The position numbers were made by a program, and so were the translations under genes. Shown here piece by piece: positions 16,120-24,473 of a DNA stretch of 64,000 bases. The notes below the pieces were generated by a model that made no database searches, was not told where the DNA came from, and saw nothing but the letters and a program-made list of their open reading frames with translations. The number at the start of each line of letters is the position of its first letter. Positions within the stretch are counted from its first letter, which is position 1. The stretch comes from Nocardioides sp. ChNu-153 (GTDB lineage: Bacteria > Actinomycetota > Actinomycetes > Propionibacteriales > Nocardioidaceae), in NCBI RefSeq assembly GCF_030466625.1, contig NZ_JADEVT010000001.1, forward strand, positions 248,001 through 312,000, written 5' to 3'.

Positions 16120-16761
16120 TCAGCCGGCCGGGGTGCCGGCGGGTGCGGCGGCCGCGCGCCCGGCGGCCGTGCCGTCCCCACGCCGGGGCAGGAGGTCGGG
16201 GAAGGCCCGGTGCACGGAGAAGGCCACGACGGCCATGGCGACGTTCTTCAGCACGTCCCCGATCCAGAAGACCTTGTCGACGTCGAAGGCCGCGGCCCAG
16301 GTGAGGTCGGCGTTGACGACCAGGCCGGCCATGCCGAGCGTGTGGATGAAGACGGCGCTGCTGAACAGGCCGGCGGCGAAGTAGCCGGGCGCCGCGACGG
16401 CGCGGCGGGGGAGGCGCTCGACGATGAACCCGCACAGGCCGGCGGCCAGGGCGAAGCCGAGGAGGTAGCCGCCGGAGGGGCCGACGATGACCCCGAGCCC
16501 GGAGGCGCCGCCGGAGAAGACGGGCAGGCCGACCGCGCCGGCCGCGACGTACAGCAGGACGGCCAGGAAGCCGCGGCGCGCGCCGAGGACGGCGCCGGCG
16601 AGCAGCACGCCGAAGGTCTGCAGCGTGATGGGGACCGGTCCGGCGAGCTTGATCGCCGGGAGGATGGCGCAGATCGCGATGAGGGCGGCGAAGCCGGCGA
16701 CGAGCGCGATGTCGGTGCCGGTCGAGCGGCGCGGGCGGCCGGTGCGGGAGGGGGTGCTCAT
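16120..16761 (-). CDS. bioY: BioY biotin-binding membrane subunit
   Basis: 213 aa, six membrane helices. 'GPVPITLQTFGVLLAGAVLGARRGFLAVLLYVAAGAVGLPVFSGG' and 'GPSGGYLLGFALAAGLCG' are BioY signatures lining the biotin pocket. It has a short basic N terminus and an Ala-rich cytosolic tail. First gene of the bioYMN operon, divergent from a TetR gene with palindromic operators in the gap, so expression should respond to biotin status. Confidence 0.93.
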   Translation of the reverse strand: MSTPSRTGRPRRSTGTDIALVAGFAALIAICAILPAIKLAGPVPITLQTFGVLLAGAVLGARRGFLAVLLYVAAGAVGLPVFSGGASGLGVIVGPSGGYLLGFALAAGLCGFIVERLPRRAVAAPGYFAAGLFSSAVFIHTLGMAGLVVNADLTWAAAFDVDKVFWIGDVLKNVAMAVVAFSVHRAFPDLLPRRGDGTAAGRAAAAPAGTPAG

Positions 16762-16785
16762 GCGGGGTGCTCCTGGGGGATCCGG

Positions 16786-16816
16786 ACCTGACCGGTGGTC
16801 AGGTGAACGGCGTTCA
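16786..16816. promoter_or_regulatory. Two adjacent BioQ-type operators
   Basis: Site A is a perfect 19-bp palindrome, ACCTGACC-GGT-GGTCAGGT, at 16786-16804. Site B is TGAAC-GGC-GTTCA at 16804-16816, sharing one base with A and continuing into GTTCAGGT. Both fit a common half-site (GKTCAGGT). TGAAC-N3-GTT is the core of known corynebacterial BioQ sites (from memory). They lie between bioY and the TetR gene. Confidence 0.75.
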
Positions 16817-16880
16817 GGTTAGGGTCGGAGTCCCGGTCGGTCAATCGGGGTCCGCCTGCCGGGCCCCGCGAGGAGGAGTC

Positions 16881-17468
16881 GTGGCGCTCGTGCGGTACCA
16901 CCGCCCCGACGTCGTCGCCCGCGCCGTCGACGTGCTCGACCGCTACGGGCTCGGCGACCTGTCGATGCGCCGCCTGGGCGCCGAGCTGGGCGTGCGGCCG
17001 AGCGCGCTCTACCACCACTTCCCGAGCAAGCAGGCGCTGCTCGCCGCCGTCGCCGACGAGATCCTCGCCCGGGCGCGCTTCGAGCCCGACCTCGCCGCCC
17101 CCTGGGACGCGCAGGTCGCCGCCGTGTGCGGGTGGGTGCGGGACGCGGTGCTCGCCTACCGCGACGGGGGCGAGGTCGTGGCGACGGCGTACGCCTTCGG
17201 CACCGGGGCCACCGCGCCGTACGACGCGCTCCTCGCCGCGCTGCGCGCCGGCCGGGCCGAGGGGCTCGGCGAGGTGGACGAGGGGCTGGCCGAGATCGGG
17301 GCGCGCACGCTGCTGCACTTCGTGCTCGGCCACGTCGTCGCCGAGCAGACCCACCTCCAGGCGGCGAGCGCCGGCGCCATCGACGACGCCCCCCGCTCCG
17401 GCGGCGACTTCGCCGTCGGCCTCGGCATCGTGCTCGACGGGCTCCGCGCGCGGGTCGGGGCGCGGTAG
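16881..17468 (+). CDS. bioQ: TetR-family biotin regulator (BioQ-like)
   Basis: 195 aa from GTG 16881 with AGGAGG at 16871-16876. HTH at residues about 20-50: LSMRRLGAELGVRPSALYHHFPSKQALL. The C-terminal domain has 'VVATAYAFGTGATAPYDALLAAL' and 'LHFVLGHVVAEQTHLQAASAGA', as in actinobacterial BioQ. Divergent from bioYMN with palindromic operators between them. It is the last core gene before the accessory island; a degenerate peptidase gene begins directly after its stop. Confidence 0.8.
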   Translation: MALVRYHRPDVVARAVDVLDRYGLGDLSMRRLGAELGVRPSALYHHFPSKQALLAAVADEILARARFEPDLAAPWDAQVAAVCGWVRDAVLAYRDGGEVVATAYAFGTGATAPYDALLAALRAGRAEGLGEVDEGLAEIGARTLLHFVLGHVVAEQTHLQAASAGAIDDAPRSGGDFAVGLGIVLDGLRARVGAR

Positions 17469-17469
17469 G

Positions 17470-18404
17470 AGGGGCGGGCGCCAGCAACACCGCGGTGAGT
17501 TCAGCAACGTCCCCACCGGCGGGATCGAACGATGGGACCCCGAGCAGGTCGCCAACGCCGCGGCGATCATCGTCGCCGGTGAGGAGATCCCCGTACCGGC
17601 GCGTGCCCAGGCCATCGCGGTCATGACCGCGATGGGCGAGTCCAGCCTCAAGGTCATCGACTACGGCGACAACGCCGGCCCGGACTCCCGCGGGCTCTTC
17701 CAGCAGCGCGCCAACGGCGCCTGGGGCAGCTACGAGGAGCGGATGGACCCCGCATGTCCTCGATCAACTTCTACGAGGCCCTGCTGCGCGTCGAGGGCTG
17801 GGAGACCATGGAACCCACGCTCGCGGCGCACAAGACCCAACGCAACGCCGACCCCTTCCATTACGCCCCGCTGTGGGACGACGCGGTCGACCTCATCACC
17901 CAGATGACCGACGCCGGCGTCGAGGTCCTCGAGGCCGGCCAGCCCTGCTCCGGGCTCAACGTCCCACCCGGTGAGGTGACCTACCCGGTCGCCAACGGGG
18001 TCTCGATCGACCGGCAGAACTGGGGCAACTCCGGCGGCAACTGGGCCCGCGCCCACACCGGCGCCGACTTCTCCCTGCCCTGCGGTGAGCCGGTCTACGC
18101 CGCCCACGCCGGCGTCGTGCGCACCGACCCCTCACAGAGCGGCTGGGCCGGCCCGAACTTCATCAAGATCGAGACCGGACCCGGCGCCCTCACCACCTGG
18201 TACTCCCACATGGCCGCCGCCGACTTCGCCGACGGCGACCAGGTCCAGTCCGGGCAGATCGTGGGCTACGTCGGGTCCCTCGGCAACAGCACCGGCTGCC
18301 ACCTGCACTTCGAGGTCCACCCCACCAACGGCTCCATCTACGCCGACAACATCAACCCCTCGACCTGGCTACGCAACAACGCCGGCCGCACCCTCACCCC
18401 ATGA
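17470..18404 (+). pseudogene. Truncated, frameshifted M23 metallopeptidase of an integrative element
   Basis: Two frames together encode an integrative-element cell-wall hydrolase. The first (17470-17755) reads GEFSNVPTGGIERWDPEQV ... AMGESSLKVIDYGD ... GLFQQRANGAWGSYEERMDP, a lytic-transglycosylase-like segment. The second (from 17754) continues SSINFYEALLRVEGWETMEP and ends in an M23 LytM domain with HTGADFSLPCGEPVYAAHAG and the zinc motif HLHFEVHP. Restoring one base near 17752 (GCATG to GCCATG) joins them. The N-terminal signal and membrane part is missing; the remnant begins next to bioQ. Decayed relic of a conjugative element. Confidence 0.75.
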
Positions 18405-18410
18405 CCGCGC
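18355..18410 (+). repeat. 56-bp direct repeat, copy 1 (tail of the M23 gene)
   Basis: This copy is the natural end of the M23 gene (NPSTWLRNNAGRTLTP and stop). The second copy is at 34321-34376, with 54 of 56 bases identical (differences at 18386 and 18401). The two copies bracket about 16 kb including the redox/copper module. Confidence 0.85.
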
Positions 18411-18422
18411 CAAACAAGCCGC

Positions 18423-18713
18423 ATGAACCGGCTCAACGATCAGACCACCGCCCAACCCCCGATCGTCGATCCGCCCGCGTGCCTGCCGCCGACTCCCATC
18501 GTCGACAGGCTCGTCGGAGCGCTCGACGTCGTCGTGATCCTGGCGGTGATCGGCCTAGTGCTCGGCCTGCTGCTCCACCTCCTCGCACGCCGCGACGACC
18601 TCAGATTCCTCGACGATGAACCCGTACCGCGCCTGGCGCGCTGGATCATGGGGGTCTCCGCCGCGCTGGGGGCGGCCGCGCTGCTCATGCGCGTCCTCAT
18701 CGGAAATTGCTGA
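18423..18713 (+). CDS. Small two-helix membrane protein of the integrative element
   Basis: 96 aa from ATG 18423, 18 bp after the M23 stop. Two hydrophobic segments: LDVVVILAVIGLVLGLLLHLL (residues about 33-53) and ARWIMGVSAALGAAALLMRVLIG (72-94), with a charged loop (ARRDDLRFLDDEP) between. Pro-rich N terminus. Small membrane proteins of this shape commonly follow the M23 gene in actinobacterial conjugation clusters, so a part of the mating apparatus is plausible. Not assigned to a named family. Confidence 0.5.
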   Translation: MNRLNDQTTAQPPIVDPPACLPPTPIVDRLVGALDVVVILAVIGLVLGLLLHLLARRDDLRFLDDEPVPRLARWIMGVSAALGAAALLMRVLIGNC

Positions 18714-18815
18714 CCGACGAGGGCGAGCAAGGTCGGTCGGGGTTCAGTCGAGTGCGGTCGCGCCGCCCGGCGCCTACCCTGGGCAGCAGGCCAGCGGATC
18801 GACGGAGAGAAGGGG

Positions 18816-19172
18816 GTGGTGGCGGTGACGCAGCGTGTGCTGTTCGGCGACGTGAAGCCGTTCGACGTGCCCGCCGACCTCGACGAGCTTCGCGGGCCCG
18901 TAGGGACCATGGTCGAAGTGCTCCTCTGGGTGATCTGGTCGCCCAACCCCCGGGCGATGGACCTGGCCAACCCCGCGGTGGAGCGCATGGTCTACGGCGC
19001 CGCGGTGGTCGAGGGCACCGTCGAGATCCAACGCAGCCTGCTCAACAGTGACCGGCTGGTGGCGCTGTGGGACGACCTGGTGCTGCCCCAGCGGGTGCGC
19101 ACGGGCTGGGAGGAGCGATTCCCGCTCCTGGCCAGTACCGACGCCTACGACAAGAACGACGACCCGCCGTGA
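18816..19172 (+). CDS. Hypothetical 118-aa protein paired with an AbiEii fragment
   Basis: 118 aa, start at 18816 (an internal GTG at 18822 is possible). Mixed alpha/beta composition with 'LFGDVKPFDVPADLDELRGPVGTMVEVLLWVIWSPNPRAMDL' and an acidic tail (DAYDKNDDPP). It overlaps the following nucleotidyltransferase fragment by 4 bp (GTGA), so it is the upstream partner in a two-gene unit, in the position expected for an antitoxin or accessory gene. No family recognised; a cognate antitoxin role is inference. Confidence 0.5.
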   Translation: MVAVTQRVLFGDVKPFDVPADLDELRGPVGTMVEVLLWVIWSPNPRAMDLANPAVERMVYGAAVVEGTVEIQRSLLNSDRLVALWDDLVLPQRVRTGWEERFPLLASTDAYDKNDDPP

Positions 19173-19470
19173 CCCCTGAGGACGACGCGACCCGCGCCTT
19201 CCGCTGTGAGGTCTCCCATGCAGTCCTGTCCGCGATCGCGAGCGACGACTTCGCCCTCGCGGGCGCCGGGGCGATCCTCGAGCACGGCATCAGCATCCGC
19301 CCCATCCAGGACGTCGATCTATTCACCGCCCGCCAGGATGTCGAGGCGTTCTCAACCGCGGTCGACCAGGCCGTCACCGGCCTGCATGAGCGCGTTACAC
19401 CGCCACCGTGGAGCGCCGTGCACCGCAGTTCGCACGCTTGCAGGTGACCCGCGAAGCCAGCGAGACATAG
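19169..19470 (+). pseudogene. AbiEii/AbiGii-type nucleotidyltransferase, truncated and frameshifted
   Basis: GTG 19169. The frame contains 'FALAGAGAILEHGISIRPIQDVDLFTARQDVEAFS', the nucleotidyltransferase start of AbiEii-type toxins (G-A/G-x-A...H...R...D-x-D). After the VTGLHER codons the similarity moves to another frame (from 19396: YTATVERRAPQFARLQVTRE), which stops at 19470, well short of the normal protein of 200 or more residues. It is thus a broken toxin remnant, with the DVD metal-binding pair present but most of the fold missing. Confidence 0.6.
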
Positions 19471-19480
19471 AGCCGGTCGG

Positions 19481-20218
19481 ATGACCGACGGGACCGCCCG
19501 CGACGCCGCCGCCCGGGACGTCGACCGAAGCGACGATCAGCCCGCTCGTGCGGTAACCGTCAGCACGGGGAAGGTCACGGCGTCACGGGTCCGGAACACC
19601 GACCGCTCGCGAGCCCGCCAGTTGGTGGCCAGCGCCGCCCACGCGACGGCTACTCGGATGCGCAGCACCGCCACCCGACTCGACGTGCTCGCCGAACGCC
19701 TCGCCTCCGCTGCGGGGCAGCAACGGGTGCTCCCGCCGAGTCCGAGTTCGTATCCGCAGGTCGGCGCGCTGCTGGACCGCGGCAGCGCTAACGTGAGCGC
19801 ACCGGCACGACAAGCCGCCCCCAGCCCGGGACAGTCGCAACCGGCGGCCACGCCGACCGACTTCGAGGTCAACGAAGCGGTGTCAGGTGACGACCGGGTT
19901 GCGCGCCGGTTCTGGTCGCACGTCGTGCTCATCCCGGGGTCGTCATGCGCCTGGTGGGTCGGCGCGATCTCCGGTCACGGTCACGGCCGGTTCTGGGTGC
20001 GATCGAAGGCCGATGGCAGCGACCATGTGGTGGTCGCCCACCGCTTCGCCTACGCGCTCGCGCACGGCCGAGCGGCGCTTGAGGCGGCGCCGATGCTGAC
20101 CCACCGATGCGACAACCCGCTGTGCGTGAACGTCAATGACCTACAGGTCGGAGACGCCCTGTCGAACGGTCAGGAATGGGCGACGCGACGCCCACCGCAT
20201 CGGGAGCCCGCTGCGTGA
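19481..20218 (+). CDS. HNH endonuclease-like protein, probable C-terminal frameshift
   Basis: 245 aa from ATG 19481. The first 125 residues are low-complexity, Arg/Ala/Ser-rich. The second half is a mobile-element HNH nuclease: 'FWSHVVLIPGSSCAWWVGAISGHGHGRFWV', 'VVVAHRFAYALAHG' and 'MLTHRCDNPLCVNVNDLQVGD', with His, Asp-Asn and Cys in HRCDNPLCV at zinc/catalytic positions. After NGQEWATRR this frame ends quickly, while another frame continues to 20336 with 'HRIGSPLRDVRGFYRRARAFREAL', the expected family tail, so one base was probably lost or gained near 20190. Confidence 0.6.
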   Translation: MTDGTARDAAARDVDRSDDQPARAVTVSTGKVTASRVRNTDRSRARQLVASAAHATATRMRSTATRLDVLAERLASAAGQQRVLPPSPSSYPQVGALLDRGSANVSAPARQAAPSPGQSQPAATPTDFEVNEAVSGDDRVARRFWSHVVLIPGSSCAWWVGAISGHGHGRFWVRSKADGSDHVVVAHRFAYALAHGRAALEAAPMLTHRCDNPLCVNVNDLQVGDALSNGQEWATRRPPHREPAA

Positions 20219-20398
20219 TGTCCGGGGCTTCTACCGGCGTGCTCGGGCCTTCAGGGAAGCGTTGCAGCGCGGAGCCGGGCTCGAGGAGGTGCGGCGAGCT
20301 GGCGACCCCGATGCCGATCAGCCCGCGCTCTTCTAGCCTCCGAGCCGGTTCGTAAACCCGGTTCCGCTCCGGGGGCTATGGCTGGACAACATCCCCGC

Positions 20399-20695
20399 CT
20401 ACCGAGTGCGATCCGCGTCTTCACACCTGCCGTCGGGGCTCGATGAACTTGCTTGGGATGCCCATCGGACGACACCGACGAGAAGTAGCACGGCGAGGAG
20501 ATGGCCGGCCAGAACCCCGAGCACGAGGAGTGTGGCGGCGCCATGGACGCCTGCCGGCAGCGGAGTGGTGTCGCCCGCGAATCGGAGGACGAAGGGGACG
20601 GCGACCAACCAACCCTGCACAGGTGCTGACACGACCGGCGTAATGACCGCGGTCGTCACCCACGTACCTAAGGAGCGTCGCGCCCCACAAGCCAT
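20399..20695 (-). CDS. Hypothetical two-helix membrane protein
   Basis: 98 aa in the 470-bp gap before the redox operon. Two hydrophobic stretches: VITPVVSAPVQGWLVAVPFVL (residues about 16-36) and LLVLGVLAGHLLAVLLLVGVV (55-75). No convincing ribosome site. A second hydrophobic stretch in another frame lies just upstream (LVVAAQAAWLVG), so this may be the remains of a larger frameshifted membrane protein. Kept at low confidence; the rest of 20337-20790 shows no other gene. Confidence 0.35.
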   Translation of the reverse strand: MACGARRSLGTWVTTAVITPVVSAPVQGWLVAVPFVLRFAGDTTPLPAGVHGAATLLVLGVLAGHLLAVLLLVGVVRWASQASSSSPDGRCEDADRTR

Positions 20696-20790
20696 GCGGC
20701 CTGTGCTGCCACCACCAACCCGCCGCAGCGGGGCGCCGACCCGAGCCTAGGGTTGAAACGCGGATTCCCGCAGCGTCACATGGCCAGTAT

Positions 20791-20807
20791 TACTATGTCT
20801 GATAGTA
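20791..20807. promoter_or_regulatory. BlaI-type operator A (TACTAT-N5-ATAGTA)
   Basis: TACTAT-GTCTG-ATAGTA, perfect 6-bp arms, an AT-rich island in G+C-rich DNA. It sits 32 bp before the TTG start of the DsbA gene and covers the likely -10 region. A near-identical site lies at 31601-31617 (15 of 17 bases match) before resB. A BlaI gene is in the cluster between them. Confidence 0.8.
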
Positions 20808-20838
20808 GATGCGGGCTTGCGATGCGGAGGTACGGGCG

Positions 20839-21501
20839 TTGAACTTGCAGACAAGGATCTCGTTGGTGATCGGGGCGGTCGTGGCGTTGATCGTCGCTGC
20901 CGTCGCCATCGTCTCGCTGACCGGAGGGGGAGAGACGCCGACCGAGACCGTCGACGACACCGTCAGCGAGTCACCCCTCGTCCGCGCCGACAGCAGGATC
21001 CTCGGTGAGGAGGGGTCATCGGGCGTGACCTTCGTCGAGTTCCTCGACTTCGAGTGCGAGTCGTGCGGTGCGGCCTACCCGGTCGTGGAGCAGCTCCGCG
21101 AGGAGTACGCCGGCCGAGTGACCTTCGTGGCGCGCTACTTCCCGCTGCCGGGCCACTTCAACTCCGAGCGCGCCGCCCGAGCGGTCGAGTCGGCTGCCCG
21201 GCAGGGCGAGTTCGAGGCGATGTACCAGACCATGTTCGAGACCCAGGCGTCGTGGGGTGAGGGGAGCGCGCCGCTGGACGATCTCTTCCGCAGCTACGCG
21301 GTGGACCTCGGCCTGGACATGGCGCAGTACGACGCCGACTACGCCTCCGCCGAGGTCGCCGACCGGGTGCAGGCCGACGTCGAGGACGGCCACAGCCTGA
21401 ACGTCTCGGGGACGCCGACCTTCTACATCGACGGTCGACTGGTCCAGCCCGAGACCGTGCAGGACCTCGCCGACGCACTCGACAGAGCGCTCGGTGAGTG
21501 A
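20839..21501 (+). CDS. Membrane-anchored DsbA-family thiol oxidase
   Basis: 220 aa from a TTG at 20839, chosen because GGAGGT sits 7 nt upstream and because it gives a clean membrane anchor (residues 5-28); the in-frame ATG at 20809 abuts the operator. Thioredoxin fold with active site C73-E-S-C76 (FLDFECESCGAAYP) and the cis-proline in VSGTPTFYIDG. Likely introduces disulfides in exported proteins, re-oxidised by the VKOR protein encoded next. First gene of a five-gene rightward operon. Confidence 0.9.
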   Translation: MNLQTRISLVIGAVVALIVAAVAIVSLTGGGETPTETVDDTVSESPLVRADSRILGEEGSSGVTFVEFLDFECESCGAAYPVVEQLREEYAGRVTFVARYFPLPGHFNSERAARAVESAARQGEFEAMYQTMFETQASWGEGSAPLDDLFRSYAVDLGLDMAQYDADYASAEVADRVQADVEDGHSLNVSGTPTFYIDGRLVQPETVQDLADALDRALGE

Positions 21502-22105
21502 AGCACCGACCAGCCGACGGCCCGCGGATCGCCCGTTGGCGTGGTGGCTGCTGGCTGCCGGAACCGTTGGGCTGGTGGCGGCTGCAGTCCTCCTCGTCGA
21601 GCGGATCCGGCTGGCCGAGGACTCGGGATACGTTCCCAGCTGCAGCATCAACCCGGTCCTGAGCTGCGGGTCGGTGATGGAGTCGGCCCAGGCGTCGCTG
21701 CTGGGTTTTCCCAACCCGGTGATCGGAGTGGCCGCGTTTCCCGTCGTCCTCGCGACCGGCGCGGCGTTGCTGGGCGGCGCCGGCCTGGCTCGGTGGTACT
21801 GGGGCGGTCTCCAGGCCGGCGTGACCCTGGGATTGGTCTTCGTCGGGTGGCTGATCTTCCAGAGCCTCTACCGGATCGGGGCGCTGTGCCCCTACTGCAT
21901 GGTCGTGTGGGCCGTGGTGCTGCCGACGTTCTGGTTCGTGACGCTGCGCAACATGCGTGCCGGGGTGTTCGGACACAGGATCGTCGAGCATCGAGGTGTC
22001 GCGGCGCTCCACGCCTGGCGGGCTCCGGTGCTGCTGGCGGCCTACCTCGTCGTGCTGACCCTCATCGGCGTCCGGTTCTGGTCCTACTGGTCGAGACTGC
22101 TATGA
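21494..22105 (+). CDS. Vitamin K epoxide reductase (VKOR) family protein
   Basis: 203 aa, GTG start overlapping the DsbA stop by 8 bp. Four or five membrane helices. Loop cysteines C50 and C58 (SCSINPVLSCGS) and the redox motif CPYC at 132-135, with the conserved Ser-Ile-Asn/Asn-Pro loop, match bacterial VKOR. It passes electrons from DsbA to membrane quinone, completing a disulfide-forming pair. Actinobacteria commonly use VKOR instead of DsbB. Confidence 0.92.
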   Translation: MSEAPTSRRPADRPLAWWLLAAGTVGLVAAAVLLVERIRLAEDSGYVPSCSINPVLSCGSVMESAQASLLGFPNPVIGVAAFPVVLATGAALLGGAGLARWYWGGLQAGVTLGLVFVGWLIFQSLYRIGALCPYCMVVWAVVLPTFWFVTLRNMRAGVFGHRIVEHRGVAALHAWRAPVLLAAYLVVLTLIGVRFWSYWSRLL

Positions 22106-22115
22106 GGCGCGCGTT

Positions 22116-22940
22116 GTGACCGAGGCTCAGGGCGTCATCCTCGATGCCTCCCTTCTCCTGGCCGTGCCGGTCGCTCTCCTGGCTGGCCTGCTGTCGTTCT
22201 TCACGCCGTGCTCGCTGCCGTTGGTCCCGGGCTACCTCTCTTACGTCGCGGGCATGGCCGGCGCCGAGGCAGCCTCGCCGACTGGTCCGGTCGGCGGCGC
22301 CCGGGGGACCGGGGGGACCGACATCGCCGCCCCGGCGGTGACGCCGCGTCGTCAGCGTTCTCGGACGGTGATCGGCGCATGTCTCTTCGTCCTCGGATTC
22401 GCGGTCGTCTTCACCAGCTACGGCGCTCTCTTCGGGGCGGTGGGCGCGCGGTTCATCCAGCACCAGGACACCATCGTGCGCGTGGCCGGCGGAGTCACGA
22501 TCACGTTCGGCGTGCTCTTCATGGGGCTCGCGGGCCGTCTGCCGGGTCTGCAGCGGACGGTCCGGCCACGGGTCACGCCGAGGGTCGGCCTGGCCGGCGC
22601 TCCGCTCCTCGGGGCGGTCTTCGGCATCGGGTGGACGCCGTGCATCGGGCCTGCGCTGGCCGCGGTGCTGACGCTGGCCACGACGACCTCGACGGCCGGT
22701 CGGGGGGCGTTGCTCACGATGTCGTACGCCATCGGGCTGGGGATCCCGTTCGTGCTCGCCGCGATCTTCCTGACCCGGTCCCTGCAAGTGTTCGCGTGGG
22801 CGCGCGCCCGCACGGTCACGCTGACCAGGGTCGGCGGCCTCATGCTTGTCGGAGTCGGCGTGCTGCAGGTCTCTGGCCTTTGGGCGAGCCTCGTGGCGAG
22901 CCTGCAGGTGGTCGTCGCCGGTTGGCAGGCGCCGCTGTGA
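22116..22940 (+). CDS. ccdA: CcdA-type cytochrome c biogenesis / thiol transport membrane protein
   Basis: 274 aa from GTG 22116, about seven membrane segments. 'FFTPCSLPLVPGYLSYVAGMAG' and 'GIGWTPCIGPALAAVLTLA' carry the paired cysteines of the CcdA/DsbD core, which moves reducing electrons from cytosolic thioredoxin to the outside. A Gly/Thr/Arg-rich cytosolic insert (residues about 50-80) separates helices 1 and 2. The receiving protein is probably the TlpA/ResA-like product of the next gene, overlapping by 4 bp. Confidence 0.9.
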   Translation: MTEAQGVILDASLLLAVPVALLAGLLSFFTPCSLPLVPGYLSYVAGMAGAEAASPTGPVGGARGTGGTDIAAPAVTPRRQRSRTVIGACLFVLGFAVVFTSYGALFGAVGARFIQHQDTIVRVAGGVTITFGVLFMGLAGRLPGLQRTVRPRVTPRVGLAGAPLLGAVFGIGWTPCIGPALAAVLTLATTTSTAGRGALLTMSYAIGLGIPFVLAAIFLTRSLQVFAWARARTVTLTRVGGLMLVGVGVLQVSGLWASLVASLQVVVAGWQAPL

Positions 22941-23575
22941 CCGGCCCGGGCGAGCGATCGCCGAGCCCTTCCGAGGCGCCTGGGCCTCCGGTGAACCGGC
23001 GCCGGTGGTGGGCGTGGGGGGCCGCGCTCGTGGTGCTGGTGCTGGTCGTAGTGGCCTACCAGCGACTGAACGCGGTGGAGGTCTCTACCGGGCCGGCCGG
23101 CTCCGGGGGCGCAGCGCGAGATCTCGTTCAGCAGTACGAGCCCGCAGAGCGGGAGCAGGTCGGTGAGTTCCGGGCGAGCACCCTGGGTGGTGACGAGGTC
23201 ACCGACGTCGACCTGAGGGCCGGTGTCGCCGTGGTCAACGTGTGGGGGTCCTGGTGCGGACCGTGCCGGGTGGAGGCGCCGGTGCTGGCCCAGGTCGCCA
23301 CCGAGTACGCCGACCAGGTCGTCTTCCTCGGACTGAACGTGCGCGACAACGCCGATGCGGCCCGAGCGTTCGAGCGCTCGTACGGCATCCCCTACGACAG
23401 CGTCGTGCCCGAGGAGAGCGCTGCGCTCCTGCTGAAGTTCGGGTCGGCCCTGCGGACCTCGGCGGTCCCCGTGACCCTCGTGCTCGACGGCGAGGGCCGG
23501 GTGGCCGCCCGGGTACTCGGGGCCGTCGACGAGTCCACCCTGCGAGGCCTTCTCGATGACGCGCTGGCGGAATGA
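22937..23575 (+). CDS. TlpA/ResA-like membrane-anchored thioredoxin
   Basis: 212 aa from GTG 22937 (GTGA overlap). Membrane anchor at residues about 24-41. Thioredoxin domain with WGSWCGPC (C107, C110) and the cis-proline in TSAVPVTLVLDG. In System II cytochrome c maturation ResA keeps apocytochrome CxxCH thiols reduced for heme ligation; ResB and CcsB, the heme-ligating partners, are encoded in the facing operon, which supports that job here. Confidence 0.9.
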   Translation: MTGPGERSPSPSEAPGPPVNRRRWWAWGAALVVLVLVVVAYQRLNAVEVSTGPAGSGGAARDLVQQYEPAEREQVGEFRASTLGGDEVTDVDLRAGVAVVNVWGSWCGPCRVEAPVLAQVATEYADQVVFLGLNVRDNADAARAFERSYGIPYDSVVPEESAALLLKFGSALRTSAVPVTLVLDGEGRVAARVLGAVDESTLRGLLDDALAE

Positions 23576-24473
23576 GACGCCCCGGACCGGGGCTCGACAC
23601 CGCGCTGACCGCCACGGCCGTCGTCAAGCGCGTCGAGGCGGCGATGCCTTCGTGCCCGTCGTCGCGGCGTCTGCCTGCTGCGTCCTGGTGGTCGGCGCCG
23701 TCGCAGTCGCTCCGTTCGGCCGCGAAGCGAGACTCAGCGACTCTGGCCCTGCTGTTGCCACGTCAGGTGCGCCCGACCCCGCCGACGCAGCTGACGCAGG
23801 TGCGTCCGATGTCGAGGGGCCCGGTCAGGGGCAGCTGGGCGACCCTCTGTCGGAGCGGTCGCCGACGGTGCCCGCACCCGGCACGGGAGGTCCTCCTGGC
23901 GACCCCTCTACGGCCGTGGAGATCCCTCGAGCCGCCACGGGCAGGTTCGCGGTCGCCTCGATTCCGGGCGGCACGCCGTCGCTCGAGGTGTCCGGCGATC
24001 GGGGGCCCGGCCGGCGAACCGTGCACTACACCGTCGAGGTCGAGGTGGGCCTTCCCCTCGGTGCGGAACCGGCAGCCGTGGCGATCGATGCCGTGCTCGG
24101 CGACGAGCGGGGCTGGGCGGCCGAACGCGACGCCGACTTTGTGCGGGTCGCACGAGACGCGGACGTCCGGATCGTAGTAGCGAGTCCGGACACCACGGAC
24201 CGCCTGTGCGCCCCTCTACGGACGGGCGGAGAGGTCTCGTGCCGCAACGGTGGTCTTGTCGTTCTCAACGCGCGGCGATGGACTGGTGGTGTGCCCGACT
24301 ACGAGGGTCATCTCGCGGACTATCGTCGGTACTTGGTCAACCACGAGGTCGGTCACGCTCTGGGTGAGCCGCACGTCAGCTGCCCGGCCCCTGGACAGCC
24401 GGCCCCGGTGATGCAGCAGCAGACCTACGGGCTGGACGGATGCGTGCGCAACCCGTGGCCGACCACCGGCTGA
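23556..24473 (+). CDS. DUF3152 putative zinc metallopeptidase
   Basis: 305 aa, overlapping the thioredoxin gene by 20 bp. Basic N terminus, one membrane segment (residues about 32-53), a low-complexity Pro/Ala/Asp region to about 125, then the DUF3152 domain: 'HYTVEVEVGLPLG', 'FVRVARDADVRIVVASPDTTDRLC', and 'RYLVNHEVGHALGEPHVSCP' with an HExGHxxGxxH zinc motif (met-zincin type). Probably an extracellular anchored protease; substrate unknown. Last gene of the rightward operon; its stop codon lies in the shared terminator. Confidence 0.8.
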   Translation: MTRWRNETPRTGARHRADRHGRRQARRGGDAFVPVVAASACCVLVVGAVAVAPFGREARLSDSGPAVATSGAPDPADAADAGASDVEGPGQGQLGDPLSERSPTVPAPGTGGPPGDPSTAVEIPRAATGRFAVASIPGGTPSLEVSGDRGPGRRTVHYTVEVEVGLPLGAEPAAVAIDAVLGDERGWAAERDADFVRVARDADVRIVVASPDTTDRLCAPLRTGGEVSCRNGGLVVLNARRWTGGVPDYEGHLADYRRYLVNHEVGHALGEPHVSCPAPGQPAPVMQQQTYGLDGCVRNPWPTTG

